Positions 9,441 through 17,325 of a DNA stretch of 64,000 nt are shown piece after piece (positions within the stretch are counted from its first letter, which is position 1; every line of letters starts with the position of its first letter). This DNA is from Bacteroidales bacterium (GTDB taxonomy: Bacteria; Bacteroidota; Bacteroidia; Bacteroidales; F082): NCBI GenBank assembly GCA_013141455.1, contig JABFQW010000029.1, forward strand, positions 1-64,000, in the 5' to 3' direction. The position numbers were made by a program, and so were the translations under genes. The notes under the pieces were generated by a model that saw nothing but the letters and a program-made list of their open reading frames with translations, had not been told where the DNA came from and ran no database searches.

Positions 9441-10006
9441 TGGAGTTTAATTCGTTAATACAACTTCGGCAAAGCGTTCGTAAATATGCTGACAAACCGG
9501 TTGAACGGGAGAAACTGATTGCCTGTATCGAAGCGGCCCGCTTAGCGCCATCGGCAAGCAACTCACAACCATGGACATTTGTACTTGTCGATGAAAAACA
9601 GTTGCTCGGGAAAGTGGCAAAATTAACTTTTGGGCCGCTGGGTACATTCAATAAATTCGTTCCCGAAGCACCGGCAATCTTAGTGATGGTACTTGAGAAA
9701 CCAAAACTGATAACCGATATCGGTGGCCGGCTCAAAAAGAAAGAATACCCCCTGATCGACATCGGTATAGCAGCCGAACATTTTTGTTTGCAGGCAGCCG
9801 AACTCGAACTCGGAACCTGCATGTTGGGTTGGTTCAACGAACCGAAAATCAAAGAATTACTGCATATTCCAGTCGAAAAAACCATCGGATTGCTGATCAC
9901 GGTTGGTTATGCACCAGACAACTATGCCCAACGAAAGAAAATAAGAAAACCCCTGAACGAGGTGTTGCGGTTAAATGGATATGGTAATGTGAAAATTAGT
10001 GAATGA
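9440..10006 (+). CDS. Nitroreductase family FMN enzyme
   Basis: 188-residue flavoprotein of the NfsA/FrasE-like nitroreductase superfamily. N-terminal LIQLRQSVRKYADKPV with the phosphate-binding Arg pair, LAPSASNSQPWTFVLV, a central CLQAAELELGTCMLGWF that supplies FMN and active-site contacts, and the tail GYAPDNYAQRKKIRKPL. It probably reduces quinone, nitro or enone substrates with NAD(P)H. Coupled to the preceding lipoprotein gene. It is paralogous in fold to the enzyme at 34.6-35.2 kb. Confidence 0.88.
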   Translation: MEFNSLIQLRQSVRKYADKPVEREKLIACIEAARLAPSASNSQPWTFVLVDEKQLLGKVAKLTFGPLGTFNKFVPEAPAILVMVLEKPKLITDIGGRLKKKEYPLIDIGIAAEHFCLQAAELELGTCMLGWFNEPKIKELLHIPVEKTIGLLITVGYAPDNYAQRKKIRKPLNEVLRLNGYGNVKISE

Positions 10007-10020
10007 GACAATTCGGCAAT

Positions 10021-10166
10021 TTGAAACAGCATAAGCCTATCAGGGAAGCCAAAGGTGAGGCAGGAATATTTCAGAACAATTAGAATGCTTCAATCATATA
10101 GTATTGAATTGAAATGAATAAACAATGGAATTGAAACTTGGAAAAGTAGGCTATCTTTGGTGAGAT
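10021..10166 (+). repeat. Direct repeat A, copy 1 (promoter-bearing leader)
   Basis: About 146 bp that recurs imperfectly at 11466-11612. Shared blocks include ATCAGGGA, CAGGAATATTT-CAGAACAATTAG, CAATCATATAG, ACAATGGAATTGA and CTATCTTTGGTGA. Each copy ends in the promoter of the following ORF. Together they bracket the 10186-11211 gene. Confidence 0.85.
10131..10159 (+). promoter_or_regulatory. Promoter in repeat A copy 1
   Basis: TTG (10131-10133), 18-nt spacer, TATCTTTG (10152-10159): a good Bacteroidota promoter, 26 nt before the next ATG. Its duplicate drives the following accessory ORF. Confidence 0.65.
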
Positions 10167-10185
10167 ATATTAGTTACCAGCCATT

Positions 10186-11211
10186 ATGATGAGACAAAGA
10201 ATACATATATTATTAGCAACTTTTGTTTTGACACTTTGTTCCTGTGCGACAATGTTCAACTCAAAAAAAACTTCAGTGACAGTTATAACAAGCGGGCCGA
10301 GCTGTTTGGTTATAGACAAAGACACAATAAAGAATTTATCAGTAATTAATTCGTTCACTTTTGACAGAGACAAAAAACCAATAATTGTTACGGCTTTCAA
10401 TGACAGTGTGACGAAAACAGTAAGCATAAAATCAATAAACTCATTCGCTTATTGGCTTAACCTTTATCCTAACTTGCATTTTTGGACAGGTTTTTACATA
10501 GATACGAAAACGAAAAAGAGATATACTTATCCAAAGACTGTTTACGTCGACCTTGCTACACCTGACAATTCTTATTTAACCTACAAACCGCTTGACAAAC
10601 CTTACGACAAATACTCAAATATTTTAAAAATAACACCTCTGAAAATTGTTGGATTGGATTTTCCATCAATTGAATTAAGTTTTGAGCGAAGAACTGGTAG
10701 TAGTTTCTCAACCCAAGTATTAGCATCTTACTTATTACCCAACGGTCTTATGAACAATGGTAATGACTTTAATCCAAACATAAAGGGATTTAGGCTATCT
10801 ATAGAAGAAAAATACTATTTTAAAAAATCAGCACCGCTTGGACCGTATGTAAGTTTTGAGTTTAATTACCTGAACAATAAGTATAAGGATATTTGGAATT
10901 TTGGTATAAAAAACATTTACTCAGACACTACATACAATTTCACGAACTATACCGACACATTTGGAATCAAAAAACAAACCTATAGTTTCAACCTTAAACT
11001 TGGCTACCAATACATAGTCAAACGACTTTCATTTGATTTTTACGCAGGAATTGGTTTACGATACAAAGACGTCAGGCATTTTGACAGAATTAATCCAAAT
11101 GATGAAATGGAAATGCCAAGACACCCAAACTTTTATTACATAACAAATCATGAAGGCAAATATTGGACAGTAAGCATACCTCTAAACGTCAAAATTGGAT
11201 GGACATTTTGA
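10186..11211 (+). CDS. Lipoprotein with C-terminal beta-barrel-like region, unknown
   Basis: 341 residues. Signal peptide with lipobox (LCSC, Cys about 20) followed by ATMFNSKKTSVTV, a segment recurrent in small Bacteroidota and proteobacterial lipoproteins. Residues about 30-110 look like a PEGA-like beta domain (unusual-value SGPSCLVIDKD); residues about 150-341 contain alternating aromatic strands (IELSFERRTGSS, GPYVSFEFNYL, YSFNLKLGYQYI, FDFYAGIGLRYKD) ending in Phe, as in outer-membrane barrels. Lower GC than the flanking housekeeping genes. It stands alone between two copies of repeat A, suggesting acquired cargo. Function unknown. After its stop only a short GGTATCAGCACCAACC segment and AT-rich sequence are seen up to 11465. 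Confidence 0.75.
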   Translation: MMRQRIHILLATFVLTLCSCATMFNSKKTSVTVITSGPSCLVIDKDTIKNLSVINSFTFDRDKKPIIVTAFNDSVTKTVSIKSINSFAYWLNLYPNLHFWTGFYIDTKTKKRYTYPKTVYVDLATPDNSYLTYKPLDKPYDKYSNILKITPLKIVGLDFPSIELSFERRTGSSFSTQVLASYLLPNGLMNNGNDFNPNIKGFRLSIEEKYYFKKSAPLGPYVSFEFNYLNNKYKDIWNFGIKNIYSDTTYNFTNYTDTFGIKKQTYSFNLKLGYQYIVKRLSFDFYAGIGLRYKDVRHFDRINPNDEMEMPRHPNFYYITNHEGKYWTVSIPLNVKIGWTF

Positions 11212-11465
11212 CGAGAATAACGGCTGGTATCAGCACCAACCCGTTTTGATTCATACTAAAAGAGACACAGCCACAACCCACATTATGGCATTTTTGTTTT
11301 TCTACGACACACATTTCAAACCTCAGAAAACCAAAAGAGCTAAAGTTTTCCCTTCGTTCGCAGCATCTATCTTCTGTATCGGTTTAATGAGTTCACTGCT
11401 GATAAATAAACTATGAATAATAATATTTTAAAAAATATGGTGTTTATCAACTGATTTATAAGATG

Positions 11466-11612
11466 TTGAAGCAGTATGGGCCGATCAGGGATGTCAAAGG
11501 TAAGTCAGGAATATTTTCAGAACAATTAGTCTGCAACAATCATATAGGATTGAATAGAAATGAATATACAATGGAATTGACTCTTAGAAAAATACGCTAT
11601 CTTTGGTGATAT
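11466..11612 (+). repeat. Direct repeat A, copy 2 (promoter-bearing leader)
   Basis: Second copy of the repeat at 10021-10166, including a duplicated promoter: TTG (11577-11579), 18-nt spacer, TATCTTTG (11598-11605), the same spacing as in copy 1. It ends 34 nt before the ATG of the nuclease-like ORF. Confidence 0.85.
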
Positions 11613-11646
11613 TTATTAATTATAGGCAAGCCTGAAAATTACGAAT

Positions 11647-12465
11647 ATGGATAAAAGACAAGAATATATTGACAAGTACAACGAATTAAAAAAGTTAAAA
11701 TCCGGAGAAAAACCTCTTCGAAACGAATTTTTAAAGCATTTTGGAATCAATGAAATTCATTTGACGAAAATTTTCGGTAAGGACCCATATTCAACTTTGC
11801 AAGAAGCCGCAGGAGATTCTTCCAACAAACTACCATTTTTAAGGACAGAACTATCTCAAATCCTTAATCAATATGGGGAACTAACAAGACAATATCAACG
11901 CATCCCTGTCCAAAGTGATTGGTATGCAGCAGACTTTTATCCGAGACCAGATGGGTTAAGAAAAGTTCATAAAATAAGCTTCCTAACGCTTCCCGAATTT
12001 TTTATTACTAATTACAAAGATAAACCTGAATGGAAAGATGTTTTAAAAATACTACATCGGGAAGATCTAACTATTACTGCTTCGCGAAAAAGAAATAAAA
12101 CCTTTGATGAAATTGTTGGGAAAATTAACGCATGGACACCAGATCGTAAAAGAGTTTTAGAAGAAGGCTACAAAATTGAATTGCGAAAATACCTCGAAAA
12201 ATATTTTGATGTGGAAGAAGAGGTGGGCGATACCAACACAGACTTACTGCTGAACAAAAAATTCCCAATTGAAATAAAAAAGGATCCTACCCTTTCTGAA
12301 TACGACAGACTTCTTGGACAAATGATTCGTCACAATAAACAATATGGAAATGCTATTGCAGTCGTGACAAGTTTATCAAGTCAAGACAGATTTATGAAAT
12401 TTCAAAAGCTGTTTGATGAAATCCATACTAAACTCGGCATGACAGCAGAAATAATTAACAAGTGA
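11647..12465 (+). CDS. Putative PD-(D/E)XK nuclease-fold protein
   Basis: 272 residues, no signal peptide, charged and AT-rich. The C-terminal part carries a restriction-endonuclease-like pattern: YKIELRKYLEKYF (helix with Glu), then DTNTDLLLNKKFPIEIKKD, i.e. Asp then E-x-K separated by a strand, the usual order of PD-(D/E)XK active sites, followed by a helix and AIAVVTS strand. The N-terminal half has two segments resembling short helical DNA-binding repeats (LRNEFLKHFG; ELTRQYQRIPVQSDW), reminiscent of homing-endonuclease-associated repeats; this is weak. No methylase or partner adjoins it. Transferred cargo is likely; a defence role is inference. Confidence 0.55.
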   Translation: MDKRQEYIDKYNELKKLKSGEKPLRNEFLKHFGINEIHLTKIFGKDPYSTLQEAAGDSSNKLPFLRTELSQILNQYGELTRQYQRIPVQSDWYAADFYPRPDGLRKVHKISFLTLPEFFITNYKDKPEWKDVLKILHREDLTITASRKRNKTFDEIVGKINAWTPDRKRVLEEGYKIELRKYLEKYFDVEEEVGDTNTDLLLNKKFPIEIKKDPTLSEYDRLLGQMIRHNKQYGNAIAVVTSLSSQDRFMKFQKLFDEIHTKLGMTAEIINK

Positions 12466-12470
12466 AAAGG

Positions 12471-12610
12471 TCAGCCCATAACGGCACATATGCAATAGGA
12501 GTGGTTTCGTTCTCCGCGGACAGTTTTATAGTTACAGAAAGTTCAGGCCCGAATGAATATTTATACTGAAAAGCTCGCCCATCACAAATATGCAAAACGT
12601 TATCTGCGTC
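12471..12610. repeat. Imperfect long inverted repeat after accessory ORF (attC-like?)
   Basis: Starts 6 nt after the stop of the nuclease-like gene. Left arm ATAACG (12478-12483) and CATAT (12487-12491) match right arm ATATG (12588-12592) and CGTTAT (12598-12603), with weaker pairing between. The left boundary GAAAAGGTCAGCCC resembles that after the HEPN-like gene (GAAAAGACCAGCCC, 31140-31153). This resembles hairpin boundaries of gene cassettes; identity as an integron attC is unproven. Confidence 0.4.
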
Positions 12611-12691
12611 TCAAATAGTTAAATTCCCTTAAAATCCAACGCTTTCGAATAACCTCAAATCATGTAGGTTCGCTTACAAGTCAAATAACCT

Positions 12692-12699
12692 TATTTTTG
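12692..12699 (+). promoter_or_regulatory. -7 element before S41 protease (TATTTTTG)
   Basis: TATTTTTG fits TAnnTTTG and lies 21 nt before the ATG at 12721. No clear TTG at -33. Confidence 0.45.
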
Positions 12700-12720
12700 C
12701 CGTTTGTTAGCTGATAATTT

Positions 12721-14313
12721 ATGAAAAGATCAACAATATATCTGCCGTTCCTGCTTGCCCTGATGCTTGCATTCGGAATGTTAATCGGGAGCCGCTTATC
12801 GAAATCCGGAAATGAACAGGGTTTATCTGAAGAGGGTATTGACTCAGGGAAAATCGGGTTGATCCTTCATTTTATCGAACGCGATTATGTTGATACCGTT
12901 AACGCGAATGAGTTGGAGAAAAACGCCATCAACGGCATACTCGAGAAACTTGATCCTCACAGCCAGTACGTTTCAGCCGAAGAATTTAACGAGATGAACG
13001 ACCCCTTGTTAGGCAGTTTCGAAGGCATCGGCGTTTCGTTCCGTATCGAAAAAGATACCATCACCGTGATCAGTCCGGTGAAAGGTGGTCCTTCCGAAAA
13101 ATTAGGCATCATGGCCGGCGACCGTATCGTGTTTATCGACGATACACTCGTGGCCGGTGTGAAAGTAACCAACCGCGATGCCATGCGTAAATTGAAAGGC
13201 CCGAAAGGGACTACCGTTCGTGTGAAAATTCTTCGCCGTGGCGTAAAAGGACTGACCGATTTCGCCATCGTGCGCGATGTTATCCCAACCTATAGTCTCG
13301 ACGCTGCGTATATGGCGAAAGGAAATATTGGCTATATCCGGTTAAATAAATTTTCGGCTACCACGCATGAAGAGTTTGTTGAAGCCGCAAAAAAACTAAG
13401 GAAAGATGGCATGCAAAAACTCATTCTCGATTTGCGCGGAAACACAGGTGGTTACCTGAAAGCAGCAACGGATATTGCCGATGAGTTTCTGGTTGACGGA
13501 AAACTGATTGTTTATACACAAGGAAAAAGCCGGAATAAAACCTTTGCCTTTGCCACCGACAACGGTTTGTTCGAAAACGAAGATATCGCGGTGCTGCTTG
13601 ACGAAGGATCAGCCAGCGCCAGCGAAATTGTAGCAGGGGCATTGCAGGATAACGACCGCGGAACAATCGTTGGAAGACGGTCATTTGGTAAAGGTTTGGT
13701 TCAGGAACAACTCCCCATGCCCGATGGCTCGGCTTTGCGGCTTACCGTTTCGAGATATTACACGCCAACAGGCCGCTGCATCCAGAAGCCATATGACGGC
13801 GATTTCATGAAATATCACAACGAACAATTGGATCGCTACACCGATGGGGAGATGATGCATCCCGACAGTATTCATTTCAACGATTCGCTGAAATACACAA
13901 CGCCAGGCGGCAAAATTGTTTACGGCGGTGGTGGCATCATGCCCGATTTGTATGTTCCCATGGTTGCCGATTCTACTTTATTTTTTTATAACAAATTGGC
14001 AAACAGCGGATTGATATTTCAATATGCTTTTGATTTTACCGATATGCACCGTCCTGAATTACAGAAATATAAAACTGCACAAAGTTTCGATGCCGGTTTT
14101 GAAATGGAGCCCTCCGTTTTCAATACCTTTATGGCTTATGCCGAGAAGAAAGGCATAAAAGCGGGTAAAGGCGATGTCGAAAACAGCCGTGAATCGATTC
14201 GAACACTTTTCAAAGCATTTGTCGCACGGAATATCTATGATGATGAAGGATTCTATCCTATTTACCAGAAAAACGACCCGGTGTTGCTGAAAGCGATTGA
14301 GGTGTTGAGGTAG
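12721..14313 (+). CDS. S41 family C-terminal processing peptidase (CtpA/Prc-like)
   Basis: 530-residue periplasmic serine protease anchored by an N-terminal helix (about residues 6-25). PDZ domain about 98-180 (GSFEGIGVSFRIE, GIMAGDRIVFIDD); protease core about 200-350 with LDLRGNTGGYL, the nucleophile segment DEGSASASEIVAGAL (Ser at about 297-301) and the general-base Lys324 in RSFGKGLVQEQ. A C-terminal extension of about 150 residues follows (YTPTGRCIQKPY, then a helical tail), as in Bacteroidota CtpA homologues. It trims C-termini of envelope proteins. Monocistronic. Confidence 0.94.
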   Translation: MKRSTIYLPFLLALMLAFGMLIGSRLSKSGNEQGLSEEGIDSGKIGLILHFIERDYVDTVNANELEKNAINGILEKLDPHSQYVSAEEFNEMNDPLLGSFEGIGVSFRIEKDTITVISPVKGGPSEKLGIMAGDRIVFIDDTLVAGVKVTNRDAMRKLKGPKGTTVRVKILRRGVKGLTDFAIVRDVIPTYSLDAAYMAKGNIGYIRLNKFSATTHEEFVEAAKKLRKDGMQKLILDLRGNTGGYLKAATDIADEFLVDGKLIVYTQGKSRNKTFAFATDNGLFENEDIAVLLDEGSASASEIVAGALQDNDRGTIVGRRSFGKGLVQEQLPMPDGSALRLTVSRYYTPTGRCIQKPYDGDFMKYHNEQLDRYTDGEMMHPDSIHFNDSLKYTTPGGKIVYGGGGIMPDLYVPMVADSTLFFYNKLANSGLIFQYAFDFTDMHRPELQKYKTAQSFDAGFEMEPSVFNTFMAYAEKKGIKAGKGDVENSRESIRTLFKAFVARNIYDDEGFYPIYQKNDPVLLKAIEVLR

Positions 14314-14401
14314 AGGCTGGTTGCTTGTTACTTGTTGCTGGTTTCTTGTTTCACCAGTCACCAGTCACCAGTTACCAGAAACCAGTCCCCAGCCACTAAT
14401 T
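14314..14401. repeat. Low-complexity inverted repeat (CCAGT/ACTGG words)
   Basis: GGCTGGTTGCTTGTTACTTG-type words run into repeated CACCAGTCACCAGTTACCAG-type words ending CCCCAGCC, forming an imperfect fold-back between the convergent protease and Crp/Fnr genes. It may serve as a terminator; no ORF. Confidence 0.55.
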
Positions 14402-15106
14402 TCAATAAAACTTTGAAATTCTTACCAATTCCTGTGGGTTTAAAATGATGATTTTTTTGCCATCGATGCTGATGATACCATCGTCTTTCAACCCATAAAG
14501 CAAACGGACAACCGTTTCGGTGGCCACACCCAACATATTGGCAAGGTCGTCGCGCGACAAGATTATTTCAACCCGATCAGCGACAGTTTTCTGCTTAAAC
14601 TTGGCAGCTAATAACAGCAACATCAGCGCAAGACGCTCTTTGGCGGTCATACGCGACATCACGGTGATGCTGTTTGTCATCACACCAAACTCATGACTTA
14701 AACTCGATAATAAATTGAGCATCAACTTGTTTGATGCATTGGTAAGTTGCAAAAATACCTCATCGGAAATGAATTGTATTTTCGACACCTCAAGAGCCGC
14801 TGCCGAATCGGGATAAGGTTCATTGCACAAAAGCGCCGAATAACCAAGCAACTCACCGGTCGAACAGAGATACAAAATATGCTCCTTGCCCGATTGATCT
14901 GTCTTGTATTTTTTTACTAAGCCGTCCTTGATGAAAAACACTCCTGCCGGATACGATCCTTCCAAAAAAATGCGCTGCCCTTTGCGATAGGTCTTCTCTT
15001 CCATCTTTTGCTCGAGTTGAAGACGAACATCTTCGGGTATGTTTCTGAAGATAGAATCACTCTTGGAAGTGAATTTATCTATCGGGAAAATATTATTTAC
15101 ATCCAT
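14402..15106 (-). CDS. Crp/Fnr family transcriptional regulator
   Basis: 234 residues. Cyclic-nucleotide-binding-type beta-roll (GQRIFLEGSYPAGVFFIKDGLVKKY, GELLGYSALL), dimer helix, and C-terminal helix-turn-helix (LSRDDLANMLGVATETVVRLLYGLKDDGII). The recognition helix has E-T-x-x-R like FNR (VETISR) and lacks the extra Arg of CRP, which suits TTGAT half-sites. The N-terminal cysteines of oxygen-sensing FNR are absent; two internal cysteines (LYLC, LLCN) are visible, so the signal is unknown. Divergent from the hydrogenase-like operon with a perfect FNR box between. Confidence 0.92.
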   Translation of the reverse strand: MDVNNIFPIDKFTSKSDSIFRNIPEDVRLQLEQKMEEKTYRKGQRIFLEGSYPAGVFFIKDGLVKKYKTDQSGKEHILYLCSTGELLGYSALLCNEPYPDSAAALEVSKIQFISDEVFLQLTNASNKLMLNLLSSLSHEFGVMTNSITVMSRMTAKERLALMLLLLAAKFKQKTVADRVEIILSRDDLANMLGVATETVVRLLYGLKDDGIISIDGKKIIILNPQELVRISKFY

Positions 15107-15178
15107 AGTTATGATTTGTTACTTTTTACTTCCTCTCCCCGGAACTCATTTCGTATGGTCAACGGATATTTTGAAAAA

Positions 15179-15186
15179 CAAATATA
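15179..15186 (-). promoter_or_regulatory. -7 element of the Crp/Fnr gene (TATATTTG)
   Basis: TATATTTG on the minus strand, about 73 nt before the regulator's ATG. The FNR-type box would then be centred roughly 40 nt upstream of the start site, a typical activator position. Confidence 0.45.
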
Positions 15187-15205
15187 GGGATTCAGCATCA
15201 ATTTC

Positions 15206-15219
15206 TTGATAATTATCAA
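15206..15219. promoter_or_regulatory. FNR-type operator TTGATAATTATCAA
   Basis: Perfect TTGAT-N4-ATCAA palindrome in the 200-nt divergent region between the Crp/Fnr gene (start 15106) and the first hydrogenase-like gene (start 15307). It is the exact FNR consensus. A -7-like TTACTTTG (15264-15271, one mismatch) lies between it and the rightward gene. Autoregulation plus control of the operon is inferred. Confidence 0.7.
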
Positions 15220-15306
15220 ATTATTTCATGACTACGCTCAACTAAGCAACGCTATTTTTTCGTTTACTTTGTGACTTAAAAAAAAGTTTAAATTCCCTCG
15301 GTTTAC

Positions 15307-17325
15307 ATGGTTGTCTGGAGCATCTTATTATATTCATCATGGGGCATAACGATCCTCGGTTTGCTTGCCTTACCTTTTATCCCAATACGGTTTAAAGCAA
15401 ATTTCGCAGTCTTTATTTTATTTGCCAATGCCTTGCTAACAAGCGTATTGGTGTTGCCATCCTTAAGCGGTGAAGCCCTGAGTTTTGTTTTTTATGCCGG
15501 TTCGTTCGTAAAAGAAGTGCCGGTAAAAATTGACAGTCTTGCGGCCTGGTTTGTTTTAATCATCAATTTTACTTCAGTCACCGGTATTATTTATGGATCG
15601 GGGTATATGAAACCGTACACCGATTCGAAGGCAAAACTTAGTTTACACTGGATTTTGTATATACTCTTTCACTTATCGATGATCTGGGTTTGCCTGTTGC
15701 AGAATGGCTTTGCATTTTTGATCGCATGGGAAGCCATGTCGCTTACATCGATGTTGTTGGTTATCTTCGACCACAACAACACAAATACAATAAAAGCCGG
15801 CATCAATTATCTCGTTCAGATGCATTTGAGTATTGTTTTTCTGACAATTGGTTTTGTCTGGGTGTATTTCGTTACCGGTTCTTTCGGTTTTGAGGCCATT
15901 CACGAATTTTTTCTCAAACAAACCAATATCTGGTTATTCCTGATTTTCTTTGTCGGATTTGGTTTTAAAGCCGGGTTTGTTCCATTTCACAGCTGGTTGC
16001 CTCATGCCCATCCGGCAGCACCGTCGCATGTTTCGGGTGTTATGTCGGGTGTGATCGTTAAATTAGGTATTTACGGTATTATACGCATGATTTCGTTTTT
16101 ACATGCCGATTTCGTTTTGTTGGGTGAGATTATAATAACTGTCTCAGTTTTAACTGGTTTATATGGAATTATAAACGCGGCTGTTCATCGCGACTTTAAA
16201 AAAATGTTAGCCTATTGTACCATCGAAAACATTGGTATCATTGGCATTGGATTGGGGATTGGATTGATTGGCATGGGTACCAACTCGATCCTATTGTTTT
16301 ATCTCGGATTTGCGGGGGCCTTACTTCATGTATTGAACCATTCCCTGTTTAAATCACTGCTTTTTTATACTGCCGGATCCGTTTATCAGCAAACGCATAC
16401 GCGCGATATGGAAAAACTCGGGGGTCTATTGAAAAAGATGCCTAAAACGGCATTTCTATTCTTGATTGGTGCGATTGCCATCGGAGGCTTACCTCCATTT
16501 AACGGTTTCATTTCAGAATTCGTGATTTACGGTGGCCTGGTTGAGGGAATGAAGTTACAGAGTATCAGTTTGATAAGCTTACTTATTCTTACTTTTGCCG
16601 GCCTGAGCTTGATTGGCGGACTTTCTATATTGACTTTCACCAAAACGTTCGGAACCATCTTTTTGGGCAGTGAGCGCGAACACCATCACCAGGAACCAAA
16701 GGAAGTTTCGATGATCATGCTTTTGCCACAATATCTCATCATCGCCATGATGCTTAGTGTGGCCGTGTTCCCGCAGTGGTATCTCGAAATTACCGGTAAA
16801 ATATCGTATAATCTTATTTCATCATCAAATTTGTTTACCTCAGCTTTTGAACCATCCATCCTGGTGGCTTATTCAGAAACCATGAGCAGTATCAGCCTGT
16901 ATTCATTGATTTTTGTGGGGCTTATCGGATTATTTTGGTTGGTTCGTATGGCTGCAACCAAAGGGAAAAACCGGGTTTATGATGAAACATGGGGATGTGG
17001 ATATCAGGCTCCAAACAGCCGTATGCAATATTCAGGCAAATCGTTTTCAAAACCGTTGGGCAAAATGTTCAATTTTTTATTAATCGAGAAAAAGAATTAT
17101 CCGGAACTGACTGCCGGTGAGATTTTCCCGGAAACGAGGAAATATTCCTCTCATTACGTCGATTTCTTTGAGTATTATTTCATCGATAAGATGAACCAGC
17201 AGATTCTCTATTTCATCAATTACTTTAAGTTTATCCAAAATGGCCGCGTTCAGTCTTATGTCATGTATGGCATTGTTTTTATACTCGCTATTTTCGTCCT
17301 TACAATGTTTAATCTGGTAAAATGA
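15307..17325 (+). CDS. HyfB/NuoL-like antiporter subunit, first copy
   Basis: 672-residue polytopic membrane protein (about 14-16 helices) of the Mrp/NuoL/HyfB ion-translocating family. Retained channel residues: Glu in FLIAWEAMSL (TM5), Lys in GFKAGFVPFHSWLPHAHPAAPSH (TM7), Lys in VIVKLGIYGIIR (TM8) and Lys in LNHSLFKSLLFYTAG (TM12). The C-terminus has the hydrogenase-4-type signature DETWGCGYQ...RMQYSGKSF. First gene of the locus; it overlaps the next by 4 nt (ATGA). The antiporter machinery appears intact although the soluble arm lacks active-site ligands. Confidence 0.93.
   Translation: MVVWSILLYSSWGITILGLLALPFIPIRFKANFAVFILFANALLTSVLVLPSLSGEALSFVFYAGSFVKEVPVKIDSLAAWFVLIINFTSVTGIIYGSGYMKPYTDSKAKLSLHWILYILFHLSMIWVCLLQNGFAFLIAWEAMSLTSMLLVIFDHNNTNTIKAGINYLVQMHLSIVFLTIGFVWVYFVTGSFGFEAIHEFFLKQTNIWLFLIFFVGFGFKAGFVPFHSWLPHAHPAAPSHVSGVMSGVIVKLGIYGIIRMISFLHADFVLLGEIIITVSVLTGLYGIINAAVHRDFKKMLAYCTIENIGIIGIGLGIGLIGMGTNSILLFYLGFAGALLHVLNHSLFKSLLFYTAGSVYQQTHTRDMEKLGGLLKKMPKTAFLFLIGAIAIGGLPPFNGFISEFVIYGGLVEGMKLQSISLISLLILTFAGLSLIGGLSILTFTKTFGTIFLGSEREHHHQEPKEVSMIMLLPQYLIIAMMLSVAVFPQWYLEITGKISYNLISSSNLFTSAFEPSILVAYSETMSSISLYSLIFVGLIGLFWLVRMAATKGKNRVYDETWGCGYQAPNSRMQYSGKSFSKPLGKMFNFLLIEKKNYPELTAGEIFPETRKYSSHYVDFFEYYFIDKMNQQILYFINYFKFIQNGRVQSYVMYGIVFILAIFVLTMFNLVK

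Noticed and set aside
11195-11416. 73-aa ORF after the lipoprotein gene
   Set aside because: Overlaps the gene end out of frame, atypical composition, no promoter of its own; reads as noise.
10021-12610. Complete integron with integrase
   Set aside because: Repeats and a cassette-like hairpin are present, but no tyrosine recombinase of IntI type exists in the window.
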